NCBI GenBank assembly: GCA_021372535.1
Contig: JAJFUH010000047.1
Location: 1-64,000 of the forward strand
Reading direction: 5' to 3'
DNA: 64,000 nucleotides
Origin: a bacterium
Lineage (GTDB): Bacteria; Latescibacterota; Latescibacteria; Latescibacterales; Latescibacteraceae
Shown: piece after piece, positions 1-9,397 of the stretch
How the letters are laid out: the number at the start of each line of letters is the position of its first letter
Position numbering within the stretch: the stretch's first letter is position 1
Notes under the pieces: generated by a model
The model's input: the letters and a program-made list of their open reading frames with translations, nothing else
Told to the model about the DNA's origin: nothing
Database searches by the model: none
Program-made: the position numbers and the translations under genes

Positions 1-993
1 AAAAAGCGCGGCATACCGGTTATCGCGGGAGGAGCGGGCTTTTCGTTCATCCCCGAAGGGATTTTACGGTATCTCGGCGCAGACTGGGGCGTTTACGGCC
101 CCGGGGAGCGGGTGCTCGTCACGCTGCTCGACAGCCTTGAACAGAATCCCCCTCGGGTGGGAACGGTATTCGACGGCTGGGAAGCGGGATTTGATCCGGA
201 CATCGATCACCAGAGAGCGCCGGTCATCGACTATGGACGGTATACTGCAAACCGCGGCCTTCTCGGTTTTGAAACCCAGAAGGGGTGCCACGAATCGTGC
301 TCCTTCTGTTCCGAGGGTAACAAACGTGTCCTGTTCAAAAAACCGGAAAAAATCGTTCAGGAACTGCGAGAACTCGCGCGGCAGGGTTTTACCGATTTTC
401 ACCTGTGCGACTCGGAATTCAACCAGAACCTCGATCACTGCAAGGCATTCCTCGGGAACCTCATCGGCAGGGGGCCGGAATTTTTGTGGGCCGTGTACAT
501 GAAGGTTGCGCCTTACGATGACGAGCTGTTCTCTCTTCTCAGGAAAAGCGGGGTGCAACTTATAACCCTTTCCGTACCAACCGGGCAAAACTCTTTCGAA
601 CACGCACGTGAGACAGGGCGACTGTCGAAAAAGCACGGTATCAAGCTCGCGGTCGATTTTCTCTGCGGCTTTCCCGGCGATACGGTGCAATCGGTGAAAG
701 AGAGCCTCGAAAATCTGCGGAGGATAGAACCTGCAACTGTCGGTATAAACACATATTTCCGTCTCGGCCCGAAACTGCCGGTTACGAAGCGGATACTGGC
801 ATCTCCCGAATACACACAGCATCTTCTGGGAGCATTGCCCGAAGAAAATCCGGATTATGTCAAACCGGTTTTCTACAATCATATCACCGTGGAGATGCTC
901 AGAGATATGGTCGGGGACGATCCCCTGTTCAAGATCGAAGGCTTCGAACAGACGAGCAATTACGAGCGGATACGTACAGGCGGGGTACAGTAA
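1..993 (+). CDS. B12-binding-domain radical SAM protein, 5' truncated
   Basis: The reading frame is open from the first base, so the true start lies outside the window. The first 37 or so codons (GG-G-FS-PE, then GADWGVYGPGE) match the end of a cobalamin-binding Rossmann domain. A radical SAM core follows, with CxxxCxxC cysteines (KGCHESCSFC, about 280-310) that would bind the [4Fe-4S] cluster and SAM. The protein continues through a TIM-barrel-like region to the stop at 991. Members of this large family (B12-binding plus radical SAM) include methyltransferases and other C-C or C-S bond-forming enzymes, and the substrate cannot be read from the sequence. No operon partner is visible downstream, because the next gene is convergent. 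Confidence 0.85.
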   Translation, partial: KKRGIPVIAGGAGFSFIPEGILRYLGADWGVYGPGERVLVTLLDSLEQNPPRVGTVFDGWEAGFDPDIDHQRAPVIDYGRYTANRGLLGFETQKGCHESCSFCSEGNKRVLFKKPEKIVQELRELARQGFTDFHLCDSEFNQNLDHCKAFLGNLIGRGPEFLWAVYMKVAPYDDELFSLLRKSGVQLITLSVPTGQNSFEHARETGRLSKKHGIKLAVDFLCGFPGDTVQSVKESLENLRRIEPATVGINTYFRLGPKLPVTKRILASPEYTQHLLGALPEENPDYVKPVFYNHITVEMLRDMVGDDPLFKIEGFEQTSNYERIRTGGVQ

Positions 994-1080
994 TACTTAC
1001 AGAGCCGGTATGTTATTGGAAACGGTGTAATCTTATTGATATGTGCGCCTGACGGATGCTTCAGGGAAATGTTACATGTA

Positions 1081-2319
1081 TCATTTTTTACGGCCGGATT
1101 TTGATTTTTCCCAGGTGAAAATGACGACATCTCCGGGGCCAATATTGATGCCGGCTCCTGTGTTGATAAATGATTCCAGCGTTCCATCCTTTTGCACACG
1201 CTGAATCGCCGCATCTTTTTCCGTGTTGATAGTAAACTGCATATCATATTTGATGTTACTGTTGACGATAACGAGAAATTGCCGTCCACCGTTCTCCAGC
1301 CATGAAATGAGAGCGCTTTCCTCGTTGTTGAAATTTTCTATACTGGTAAAAGGGGGCATTACGGTAAACGGCTTTGTTCCCCGAGGGAGAACCGGGCCGG
1401 AATGCCCGACCGAAAGGACTTTCGCTCCGATAAAAACTCCGGCAAGATTCTGAATTTCCTCGTTGATCTGTTTTACCCGCTCATATACCACCGTTCTCTT
1501 GCCATCCGTTTCGATCGGGCCCTGGTGGAAATTCCACGTCGTGCTCCTGGGTGTCCAGTACGTAAAATACTGGATTCCCTGAGCGCCATAGGCCAGGTCA
1601 CTGTAAATCTGGACCCGGAGATGAGATAGTGTGGGAACCGGATAAGGATCATGGGCAACCGCAAGAGCAAAAGCCCAGAACGGCTTGTTTGCCTTTCTGG
1701 AAGCTGCCGAGATTATTTCGAGATTCTCGTACCATTCGGGACGGAGCTTGTCGCCGATGACAGGGTAATGGTCGAAGGTGATGACCTGTACCGGTATGGT
1801 TCTGACGAATTCATCCACATATTCACGGTAGGTTGGAGTTCCGAGCTGCTCTGCCGTGGCATAATTGGGGAAAAGATTAATGTAGCAGAAATGCTCGTCG
1901 TCAACAGCCCGTATCCGTTTCACCCAGGCCGCAAGGTCGGGAAAATCCTTTGCATTGGGCTCGTCACGGAGATAGTATCCCGCCAGCGCCGGGTGGTTTT
2001 TGAAACGCCGGGCAATCCCCTCGGGGTCTTTACTGAGCTCGGGAATGCTGATGAACAGTTTGACGTTTGCGGCTTTCGCGATATCGAGGGCTTTTGCCAT
2101 TGCATCGGCATCGGGGAAACCGGAGAAGCTCTGGTTGAATCCTGCATCCGCCATCTCGCGGTACCGTGAATATATCGTATGTTCTGCGGGCGGTCCCAGC
2201 CATGCGAGAATGGGAAGCGGGTCAGGTGATTTTAACCGGGCAGGCTGCGAAATGACAGGTGCGGACAATAAAACTAATGCAGAAACAGGCCAAATCCATT
2301 TAATCAAATCTTTTACCAT
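1081..2319 (-). CDS. exported TIM-barrel glycosidase-like protein
   Basis: 412 residues. I chose the ATG at 2319 because GGAGGAG lies just upstream and the protein then starts with a clean signal peptide (MVKDLIKWIW, then a hydrophobic run ending VISQ), whereas the longer frame puts about 23 unlikely residues in front. The mature part has the look of a (beta/alpha)8 barrel of the GH42/agarase-like type: a YYLRDEP strand end (D119-E120-P121) is a plausible acid/base site, and barrel strands such as FDHYP and QYFTYW follow. The C-terminal 100 residues look like a beta-sandwich. It is probably periplasmic or secreted and acts on a polysaccharide. The family assignment is by pattern only and the substrate is unknown. 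It is divergent from the araB operon. Confidence 0.65.
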   Translation of the reverse strand: MVKDLIKWIWPVSALVLLSAPVISQPARLKSPDPLPILAWLGPPAEHTIYSRYREMADAGFNQSFSGFPDADAMAKALDIAKAANVKLFISIPELSKDPEGIARRFKNHPALAGYYLRDEPNAKDFPDLAAWVKRIRAVDDEHFCYINLFPNYATAEQLGTPTYREYVDEFVRTIPVQVITFDHYPVIGDKLRPEWYENLEIISAASRKANKPFWAFALAVAHDPYPVPTLSHLRVQIYSDLAYGAQGIQYFTYWTPRSTTWNFHQGPIETDGKRTVVYERVKQINEEIQNLAGVFIGAKVLSVGHSGPVLPRGTKPFTVMPPFTSIENFNNEESALISWLENGGRQFLVIVNSNIKYDMQFTINTEKDAAIQRVQKDGTLESFINTGAGINIGPGDVVIFTWEKSKSGRKK

Positions 2320-2606
2320 TATTATCTCCTCCGAAATAAATTTGAAATCCACCAGAAAAATACGAGAAATATTATAAAACCTCAACAATGAAAATCATCA
2401 ATTTCTTTTTCATTGAACCGGTCACAAAGATTTACAATGCCGGGAAAACAACAAATTTTGTCATCTGATTCAAGAGGCTGTTTCTTTTATCCAAAAAAAG
2501 TATTAAACTACTCAGGTACGGATTCATACTCTTTTCTGCTTTTACAACGACATGTGCGATTTTATACTTTTTTACCCTGATATGACGGCGTGAAGGAGGA
2601 TACGGT

Positions 2607-4289
2607 ATGGCCAGCGGCGCCAATTACGTGATTGGAATCGACTTCGGAACCGATTCGGTGCGGTCGCTCATAGTAAATGCCGAAAACGGCGAGGAGCTCG
2701 CAACCGCGGTTCATCATTTCACACGGTGGAAAGAGGGAAAATACTGCAATCCCGGAAAAAACAGGTTCCGTCAGCATCCCCTCGATCATATGGAAGGACT
2801 CGAAAAAACCATACGGGAATCCCTTCGGCAGGCTCCTCGCGGCGCTGCCGAATCGATCAAGGGAATTTCGGTGGATACCACCGGTTCGACCCCGGGGCCG
2901 GTAACCCGCGATGGAACAGCGCTCGGACTTGTTCCCGGATTCGAAGACAATCCCGATGCGCTCTTTGTTCTTTGGAAGGATCATACCGCCGTTGCCGAAG
3001 CTGAGGAGATCAATCATCTGGCGCGCTCATGGGGTGGCGTCGATTTCACCATGTATGTCGGTGGAATCTATTCTTCGGAATGGTTCTGGGCGAAGATGCT
3101 CCATGTTCTCAGAGAGAACAGCCATGTGCGCGAGGCCGCATTCTCATGGATTGAACACTGCGACTGGGTGACCGGTATTCTCACGGGTAACACGGCCCCC
3201 CTCACCATGAAACGGAGCCGTTGCGCGGCGGGTCACAAAGCCATGTGGCATGCATCGTTTGACGGGCTGCCTTCGCAGGATTTCCTCGCCCGTCTCGATC
3301 CGCTACTTTCAGGGATTCGCGAGCGACTCTATACCGAGACCTGTACCTCCGATGTTGTGGCCGGAACATTGTGCGCCGAATGGTCAAAACGGCTCGATCT
3401 TCCGGCAGGAATCCCCGTGGGTGTCGGTGCGTTCGACGCTCATATGGGTGCGGTCGGCGGCGCAATCAGGCCCTATGCCCTCTCCAAGGTTATCGGAACA
3501 TCCACCTGCGATATGCTTGTCGCGCCGATGGAGGATATGGGTGACCGGCTTATACGGGGCATCTGCGGGCAGGTGGACGGCTCGATAATCCCCGGAATGC
3601 TCGGCATGGAAGCAGGACAGTCGGCGTTCGGAGACATCTATGCATGGTTCAGGGATGTGCTTGCCTGGCCACTCCGAAAGGGTATGTGCGGTGACGCCGC
3701 GAATGATGCCCGATCGATTGAACAGGCGGTTGATCGTATCATACCCGGGCTGACCGCAGAAGCGGAAAAACTCCCCATCGACGGGAACGGCATTGTCGCT
3801 CTCGACTGGATGAACGGCAGACGGACACCCGATGCCAACCAGATGCTCAAGGGTGCCATAACGGGTCTCAATCTCGGAAGCTCCGCCCCTGCGATATTCA
3901 GGGCGCTCATCGAGGCGACCGCGTTCGGTTCGAAAAAGATCGTGGAGCGCTTCGAATCCGAGGGAGTACCGATCAAAGAGGTTATCGCACTCGGCGGAGT
4001 AGCGAAAAAGTCGCCCTTTGTCATGCAGGTGCTCGCCGATGTGCTCAACCGGAATATCAGGGTGGCGAAATCCGAGCAGACCTGCGCGCTTGGCGCTGCA
4101 ATGTTTGCAGCTACAGCCGGAGGAATCCACGGGAATGTCGAGAAAGCCATCGAAAAGATGGGAAGCGGATTCGAGCACGAATACAAACCTGATAAGGACC
4201 GTGCCGGACAGTACGGGATACTTTACGAGAGATACGGCAGGCTCGGCGCTTTTATCGAGGATGAAACAACGCGTGGGAAAAGGGGATAA
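2607..4289 (+). CDS. araB: ribulokinase, FGGY family
   Basis: 560 residues, the usual length for AraB. It has the N-terminal phosphate-1 motif IDFGTDSVR (residues 10-18), a DTTGSTP loop, the phosphate-2-like VGVGAFDAHMGAVGGA and the C-terminal adenosine motif ALGGVAKKSP. This is the ribulokinase branch of FGGY kinases, which phosphorylate L-ribulose to L-ribulose-5-phosphate in the cytoplasm. The start is supported by AAGGAGG 7 bases upstream. The stop is 4 bases before araD, so the two are almost certainly co-transcribed and translationally linked. The 287-bp gap upstream is shared with a divergent glycosidase-like gene and would hold the promoter; no regulator gene is adjacent. Confidence 0.92.
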   Translation: MASGANYVIGIDFGTDSVRSLIVNAENGEELATAVHHFTRWKEGKYCNPGKNRFRQHPLDHMEGLEKTIRESLRQAPRGAAESIKGISVDTTGSTPGPVTRDGTALGLVPGFEDNPDALFVLWKDHTAVAEAEEINHLARSWGGVDFTMYVGGIYSSEWFWAKMLHVLRENSHVREAAFSWIEHCDWVTGILTGNTAPLTMKRSRCAAGHKAMWHASFDGLPSQDFLARLDPLLSGIRERLYTETCTSDVVAGTLCAEWSKRLDLPAGIPVGVGAFDAHMGAVGGAIRPYALSKVIGTSTCDMLVAPMEDMGDRLIRGICGQVDGSIIPGMLGMEAGQSAFGDIYAWFRDVLAWPLRKGMCGDAANDARSIEQAVDRIIPGLTAEAEKLPIDGNGIVALDWMNGRRTPDANQMLKGAITGLNLGSSAPAIFRALIEATAFGSKKIVERFESEGVPIKEVIALGGVAKKSPFVMQVLADVLNRNIRVAKSEQTCALGAAMFAATAGGIHGNVEKAIEKMGSGFEHEYKPDKDRAGQYGILYERYGRLGAFIEDETTRGKRG

Positions 4290-4293
4290 TCAC

Positions 4294-5007
4294 ATGACAT
4301 CCCTCAAAGAACTCAGGGAGCGGGTCTGGGAAGCGAATATGGAGCTTCCCCGTCGTAACCTCGTTATCTACACCTTCGGGAACGCGAGCGGCATCGACCG
4401 TGACCGCGGGGTGTTCGCCATCAAACCGAGCGGTGTACCGTACGAGGACCTGACACCGGACAGCATGGTGCTCGTCGACCTCGAAAACACAGTTGTGGAA
4501 GGAACTCTTAATCCCTCGTCGGATACAAAAACCCATACGGTATTATACAGGAATTTCCCATCCATAGGGGGCATCGTCCATACCCATTCGCCATATGCAA
4601 CCGCATGGGCGCAAGCCAAGAAATCCATACCCTGCCTGGGGACTACCCAGGCTGACCACATGCCGGGTAACATCCCATGTACGCTTGTTATGAGCGATGA
4701 ACGGATTCAGCGTGATTATGAGGAAGAAACCGGTAACCAGATTCTCGAATGTTTCCGGAATAACTCATATGAGGACACCGAAATGGTGCTCGTGGCATGC
4801 CACGGACCTTTCACCTGGGGTACAACTCCCGAAAAGGCCGTCTACAACAGCGTGGTACTCGAAGAACTGGCACGTATCGCTTTCATTACTACGCTTATAA
4901 ACCCGGCGGTACAGCCCCTGAAGGAGTCGCTGATTTCCGTGCACTACAGCCGCAAACATGGCACAGGCGCCACCTATGGCCAGACATCACCGAAGAAAGG
5001 AGCATGA
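4294..5007 (+). CDS. araD: L-ribulose-5-phosphate 4-epimerase
   Basis: 237 residues, class II aldolase/adducin fold. The frame is open further upstream inside araB, but the ATG at 4294 gives the normal AraD length and follows the araB stop by 4 bases. Zinc ligands are visible as IVHTHSP (H96 and H98) and the later ACHGPFTWG histidine; GNASG near residue 29 is the phosphate-binding loop of the family. The enzyme turns L-ribulose-5-phosphate into D-xylulose-5-phosphate, completing the route from L-arabinose into the pentose phosphate pathway. It lies between araB and an isomerase gene in one operon. Confidence 0.92.
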   Translation: MTSLKELRERVWEANMELPRRNLVIYTFGNASGIDRDRGVFAIKPSGVPYEDLTPDSMVLVDLENTVVEGTLNPSSDTKTHTVLYRNFPSIGGIVHTHSPYATAWAQAKKSIPCLGTTQADHMPGNIPCTLVMSDERIQRDYEEETGNQILECFRNNSYEDTEMVLVACHGPFTWGTTPEKAVYNSVVLEELARIAFITTLINPAVQPLKESLISVHYSRKHGTGATYGQTSPKKGA

Positions 5008-5011
5008 TAAT

Positions 5012-6493
5012 ATGATCAATATGCCTGAAGTTAAGATGGGAATTGTCGCAGTGAGCCGTGATTGTTTCCCGATTGAGCTGTCGAGAAAACGCAAAAACAT
5101 GGTTGTGGCGGAATGCGCAAAGAAACGCATCCCGCTTGTTGACTGTGAAACGATTGTCGAAAACGAATGCGATGTTCTGAAGGCGCTCGACGAGCTCAAC
5201 GAAAAGGGAGTCAATGCGCTCGTGGTCTATCTCGGTAATTTCGGCCCCGAAGGCCCGCTCTCGATGCTTGCCGAGCTTTTCGACGGCCCTTCCATGCTTG
5301 TCGGCTCGGCGGAAGAGACGAAGAACGATCTCATCGACGGCCGCGGGGATGCTTTCTGCGGGATGCTCAATGCCTCGTACAATATGGCGCTCAGATATGT
5401 CCGTCCCTATATCCCTGAATACCCTGTGGGGCTTCCCGCCGAGATTGCGGATAAAATCGCTGATTTCATGCCGACCGCCCGGGTGCTCCTGGGAGTCGGA
5501 TCACTCAAGATTTTCTCATTCGGTCCCCGGCCGCAGGATTTTCTCGCCTGCAATGCGCCTGTCAAGCCTCTGTACGATCTGGGGATTGAAATCATGGAAA
5601 ACAGCGAGCTCGATCTCCTCGATATATTCAACCGCGCCGACAATCCCGCCGCGATAGAGGCAATCGCCCGTGATATGGCCAAAGAACTCGGCCATGGCAA
5701 CAACTATCCGGATATGCTCATCAAGCTGGCGCGGTACGAGTACGCGCTCCTCAAATTTGTGGAGGACAATCTGGGCGCATCCGAATACGGCATTCTTGCC
5801 AACAAGTGCTGGCCGGCGTTCGAGAAATATTTCGGATTCGTTCCGTGCTATGTCAATTCACGGCTTGCGGGCCGCGGGATACCGGTATCGTGCGAAGTCG
5901 ATATCTACGGCGCCCTGAGCGAATACATGGTCTCGGCGGCGACCGATTTTCCCGCCACGCTGCTCGACATCAACAACACCGTACCACCCGATATGATCGA
6001 GGAGTCACGCGCGGTTGTCGGGGATTATAAACCGACCGACCTGTTCATGGGATTCCACTGCGGAAACACCGCCTCGTCATGCATGGCCACCTTTGCCCTC
6101 AAACACCAGATTATCATGAAACGGCTTATGGAGCCCGAAAGCGAGCCCGACATCACCCGTGGAACCCTCGATGGTATCATCAGACCGGGTGACATCACCA
6201 TTTTCAGGCTTCAGGGCACCGCCGACACCGAACTCCGGTCGTACGTGGCCCAGGGCGAAGTCCTCGATATCGATCCGCGGTCTCACGGGAGCATCGGGGT
6301 ATTCGCCGTCCGCGAAATGGGGCGGTTCTACCGTCATGTGCTCATCGGGAAGCAGTTTCCGCACCATACCGCTGTCGGATTCAAACATGCAGGCAAAGCG
6401 CTCTTCAACGCGGTTACCATGCTCGGTATCGACGACATTTCTCATAACCATCCGCACGGGGTATACTATCCGGACGAAAATCCGTACGGATGA
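5012..6493 (+). CDS. L-fucose/L-arabinose isomerase family protein, the operon's probable arabinose isomerase
   Basis: 493 residues from the ATG at 5012, chosen for its GAAAGGAG site and the 4-base gap after araD. The sequence belongs to the FucI/AraA structural family (N-terminal Rossmann-like strands such as MGIVAVSRD and ALVVYLGNFGPEGP, a central domain with NNTVPPD, and a C-terminal beta domain ending HNHPHGVYYP). It does not look like classical E. coli-type AraA. Its position right after araB and araD argues that it isomerises L-arabinose to L-ribulose, perhaps as a stand-in for a true AraA. The alternative is a fucose-type aldose substrate. It is the last gene before a strong terminator. 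Confidence 0.8.
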   Translation: MINMPEVKMGIVAVSRDCFPIELSRKRKNMVVAECAKKRIPLVDCETIVENECDVLKALDELNEKGVNALVVYLGNFGPEGPLSMLAELFDGPSMLVGSAEETKNDLIDGRGDAFCGMLNASYNMALRYVRPYIPEYPVGLPAEIADKIADFMPTARVLLGVGSLKIFSFGPRPQDFLACNAPVKPLYDLGIEIMENSELDLLDIFNRADNPAAIEAIARDMAKELGHGNNYPDMLIKLARYEYALLKFVEDNLGASEYGILANKCWPAFEKYFGFVPCYVNSRLAGRGIPVSCEVDIYGALSEYMVSAATDFPATLLDINNTVPPDMIEESRAVVGDYKPTDLFMGFHCGNTASSCMATFALKHQIIMKRLMEPESEPDITRGTLDGIIRPGDITIFRLQGTADTELRSYVAQGEVLDIDPRSHGSIGVFAVREMGRFYRHVLIGKQFPHHTAVGFKHAGKALFNAVTMLGIDDISHNHPHGVYYPDENPYG

Positions 6494-6518
6494 TAAAGCG
6501 CAGTCCAACTTCAATTTG

Positions 6519-6547
6519 AAAGGGAAACCCAGCGGTTTCCCTTTTTC
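6519..6547 (+). terminator. intrinsic terminator of the ara operon
   Basis: A perfect 11-bp stem (AAAGGGAAACC paired with GGTTTCCCTTT) with a 4-base loop is followed by a T-rich run, 25 bases after the isomerase stop codon. Confidence 0.9.
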
Positions 6548-6595
6548 TTTTATCTGGCTATTCAATAGAGCGTAAATTTATTTACACGTTAAAGT

Positions 6596-6700
6596 GTCAT
6601 TCCCGTGAAAACGGGAATCCATTATCTATTGTTTATGTATGGCTTATGACAGAGCGATGGTAATACTGGATTCCCAATTCACTGCGTTCTTGGGAATGAC
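6596..6700. repeat. GTCATTCCC inverted-repeat element
   Basis: The left end GTCATTCCCGTGAAAACGGG is itself a hairpin. It is mirrored 100 bases later by TGGATTCCC...GGGAATGAC, so the whole block is a composite palindrome. Sequences of this type (GTCATTCCCG...CGGGAATGAC) are widespread intergenic repeats in environmental bacteria. The rest of the 6494-6840 gap is AT-rich and I see no gene in it. Confidence 0.7.
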
Positions 6701-6840
6701 AATACTTATACAATATATTTGCGATTATAAGCCAATAACTGTCCAGATTGTTTTATTATAATAATACTCTTGTTATAATTCTCAGTATTAGTCTGATAAC
6801 AAACATAGTATTACAATATTATTTACATATACTTAAAAAA

Positions 6841-8013
6841 TTATTCAGAGAGCATATCCCGTATCCTGATCAGCCGCCCGAATTCCGCATCCGGGGGAGT
6901 CGTATCGGAAACTCCCAGAATAAACCGTGACCGTCCCTTCACCGCTTCTATGGTCGTGTCCATGAACCGCTCGAAGTTATCCGCCGGATAATCGGGCATG
7001 AGTATCACGCTCGGTATTCCGCCCCAGACAGTCATGCCTTCTGTTTTCTCAAGCACCTCGTGGATATCGGATTTGGTCATGGGAGCGGTCGCCACCGCTT
7101 CGAGAATGTCGATTCCTGTCCGGCGGTAGAGATCGAAGAGTGCCTGGTTTTCGCCATCGGCATGAATGAGAACATATTTTCCCTGTTCATGAGCCATCCC
7201 GGCAAATCGTACTATCCACGGCATGATATGCTCCTCGTAAAACGGCGGATAGGTGATGGTCTCGTCCATATTGGCGCCGAACATGACAATCTCACCGGGA
7301 GATGCCGCCGCAAGTGGCATCAACTGTTCGAAATAACAGCCGATAGCATCCGCAAGCGCCTTCAGCTTGTCCGGAGTATCCATCATCGCCATGTAAAACA
7401 TATTCATCTCCATGAGGTCGCGCATTATGTACTGCATGGGAGAACCCGGCATGCTGCCGTTTGCAACGACAACGGTATCCTCACCCGTTTCGTCAATCAT
7501 CGCCAGCAATCCCCCGTATGAGGGCTCGACTTCGAGATGCTCGAAAAGGTATATAAGCGGTGCGTAATCCTCGTCACCCTTACATGCGTGTTCTGTAATC
7601 CATGATATGGTTGCACCGGAGGCACGCATTTCTTCAGTTCGTTCGAAGCTCACACGAACTGTGCCCTTCGGCGTCCGGTATGAAACCGTCGTCGTATATT
7701 CGTCAGACTCGATTTTCCGCTCGACACTCCGCAGTTCGACGTGATACGGCACCTGAGGAAGGTGATAGATGCCGATTCCACGGTCGGCCATCTGCGATGG
7801 GTCCCCGGGACGTATATAGTCTGGAACGACGAGATGACCGCCAACGCCGAGCTGCCGCGAGATATCGAGTGGGATCGCGCAGTCATGGTACTCTTCGGGC
7901 AGGGTTCCGCGGTACTGGTGAGCGTTGAACCAGATATCGAAGCGCGGCGCATAGGGAAGTATCTCGGGAATAACACCCTGTACGGTTCTCAGTAGGTCAG
8001 TTTTATGGCCCAT
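6841..8013 (-). CDS. uroporphyrinogen decarboxylase (URO-D) family protein
   Basis: 390 residues, with GGGAGAG upstream of the ATG at 8013. The fold signature is of the URO-D/methyltransferase superfamily: a late YVLIHADGENQ strand at the position where corrinoid methyltransferases carry metal ligands, then GIDILEAVATAPM, MTVWGGIPS and a final SRFILGVSDTTPPD. It is unlikely to be HemE, since heme-pathway neighbours and the HemE N-terminal substrate motif are absent. Relatives of this kind are cobamide-dependent methyltransferases or uncharacterised catabolic enzymes. The substrate is unknown. Confidence 0.75.
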   Translation of the reverse strand: MGHKTDLLRTVQGVIPEILPYAPRFDIWFNAHQYRGTLPEEYHDCAIPLDISRQLGVGGHLVVPDYIRPGDPSQMADRGIGIYHLPQVPYHVELRSVERKIESDEYTTTVSYRTPKGTVRVSFERTEEMRASGATISWITEHACKGDEDYAPLIYLFEHLEVEPSYGGLLAMIDETGEDTVVVANGSMPGSPMQYIMRDLMEMNMFYMAMMDTPDKLKALADAIGCYFEQLMPLAAASPGEIVMFGANMDETITYPPFYEEHIMPWIVRFAGMAHEQGKYVLIHADGENQALFDLYRRTGIDILEAVATAPMTKSDIHEVLEKTEGMTVWGGIPSVILMPDYPADNFERFMDTTIEAVKGRSRFILGVSDTTPPDAEFGRLIRIRDMLSE

Positions 8014-8038
8014 TGTCTCTCTCCCAGAATATTAACAT

Positions 8039-9352
8039 TCAGTCTCGCTCCAATTTCACAACAGTCTCGATATGAAATGTGTGGGGGAACATATCCACCG
8101 GAACAATTCTTTCAACGGAATAACCGTTTTCGGCGAATATTTTAAGATCACGGGCCAGTGTTGCCGGATTACATGAAATATAGACAATAGTGGATGCCCC
8201 AGGCGAACATACAGCTCGAACCGCCTTAAGACCGAGCCCCGTTCGCGGCGGGTCGATAAAAAGCACATCCGTTCCCTTCAGTGAGTCGATCACTTCCTGA
8301 GCTGTGCCCTTGACCGCCCTGAACCGTGAGAATCCTCCGTTCCGGGCATTGTAGATGCTGTCCCTGACCGCCGTTCCGGACACATCGAAGAGAAAAATAT
8401 CTGTATCGGTAGGCGGAACGCCGAGCGAAAACAGCCCCACACCTCCGTATCCGTCGACAAGCTTTTGCCTGGAGTGTACGCCGGTCATTTCAGTGACTAT
8501 ATTCACCAGACTCTCGGTCTGGGGTATATTGATCTGAAAAAAGGAGCGCTCTTCGATTCTGAAGAGTTTTCCGTTCACTGTCTCGTACCGGTGACGGTCG
8601 CCATAGGTTTTCAGGTGACGGAGAGTATTTTCCCCACCGGTAATCCAGAGGCTTACACCGGCAAGATTCTCTATTTCTGTCAGCATGGTCTCTGCCAGCC
8701 CGGAACAGCCAGCTTCCGACCCAAAAACCATGCTGACGAGAGACGAGGGATGATTATGGGCGGCGCGGATGGTCAGCTCACGGATATCGGTGCGTTGAAA
8801 TCGTTCTGTGAGAAGGCTGCGGAGAGCCACAGCGATATCATTTACCCGGTCTTCCGCCACGGGGCAGGATAGAATATCGACAATACGGTGCGACCGTCGC
8901 TCGTTATAACCGAATACGAGGCCCTGCGATGTCCGTTCCACAGGGTATCGCGCCACCGTACGATAATTACGGTCATTCGGTGAGGCATGGCACGGTTCGA
9001 CTTCCGGGAGCTCGATACCGCCGATGCGTTTCAGCGTTTCCGAGACAATCGTCCGTTTCCAGGTGACCTGTGCCGGATAATCAACCGTCTGCCACTGGCA
9101 CCCGCCGCACTGCGAAGCATACGGGCAGAAAGGCTCGACACGATCCGGTGAAGGGGTAACCAGTTCGCGTAACTCCCCTCGCATGAACGAACCCTTGTCC
9201 TGAAGTATTTCGATCCGGGCAACATCCCCCGGAACACCATCGGGCACGAATACCACGCGGCCGTCTGCATGACATACGGCATCCCCGCCATAGGCGAGGG
9301 ATTCGATGGTAACGGTTTCTTCACTATGAGATATTGCCGGGTTCAATTCCAT
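8039..9352 (-). CDS. rlmD: 23S rRNA (uracil-C5)-methyltransferase, RlmD/TrmA family
   Basis: 437 residues. There is an N-terminal TRAM domain (IESLAYGGDAV, VPDGVPGD), then cysteines C76, C82 and C85 of the [4Fe-4S] cluster (PFCPYASQCGGCQW), with a fourth later in DILSCPV. A SAM-dependent methyltransferase domain follows, with the FIDPPR motif and the nucleophile C394 in ISCNPATLARD. It methylates a specific uridine of 23S rRNA. In lineages with a single family member the exact position (U1939 or U747) varies, so the symbol is by closest family. It sits 25 bases upstream of the URO-D gene on the same strand. Confidence 0.88.
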   Translation of the reverse strand: MELNPAISHSEETVTIESLAYGGDAVCHADGRVVFVPDGVPGDVARIEILQDKGSFMRGELRELVTPSPDRVEPFCPYASQCGGCQWQTVDYPAQVTWKRTIVSETLKRIGGIELPEVEPCHASPNDRNYRTVARYPVERTSQGLVFGYNERRSHRIVDILSCPVAEDRVNDIAVALRSLLTERFQRTDIRELTIRAAHNHPSSLVSMVFGSEAGCSGLAETMLTEIENLAGVSLWITGGENTLRHLKTYGDRHRYETVNGKLFRIEERSFFQINIPQTESLVNIVTEMTGVHSRQKLVDGYGGVGLFSLGVPPTDTDIFLFDVSGTAVRDSIYNARNGGFSRFRAVKGTAQEVIDSLKGTDVLFIDPPRTGLGLKAVRAVCSPGASTIVYISCNPATLARDLKIFAENGYSVERIVPVDMFPHTFHIETVVKLERD

Positions 9353-9397
9353 TCCGGATACACCGCCTTGATACGATATGTAAACGATTATTATATG

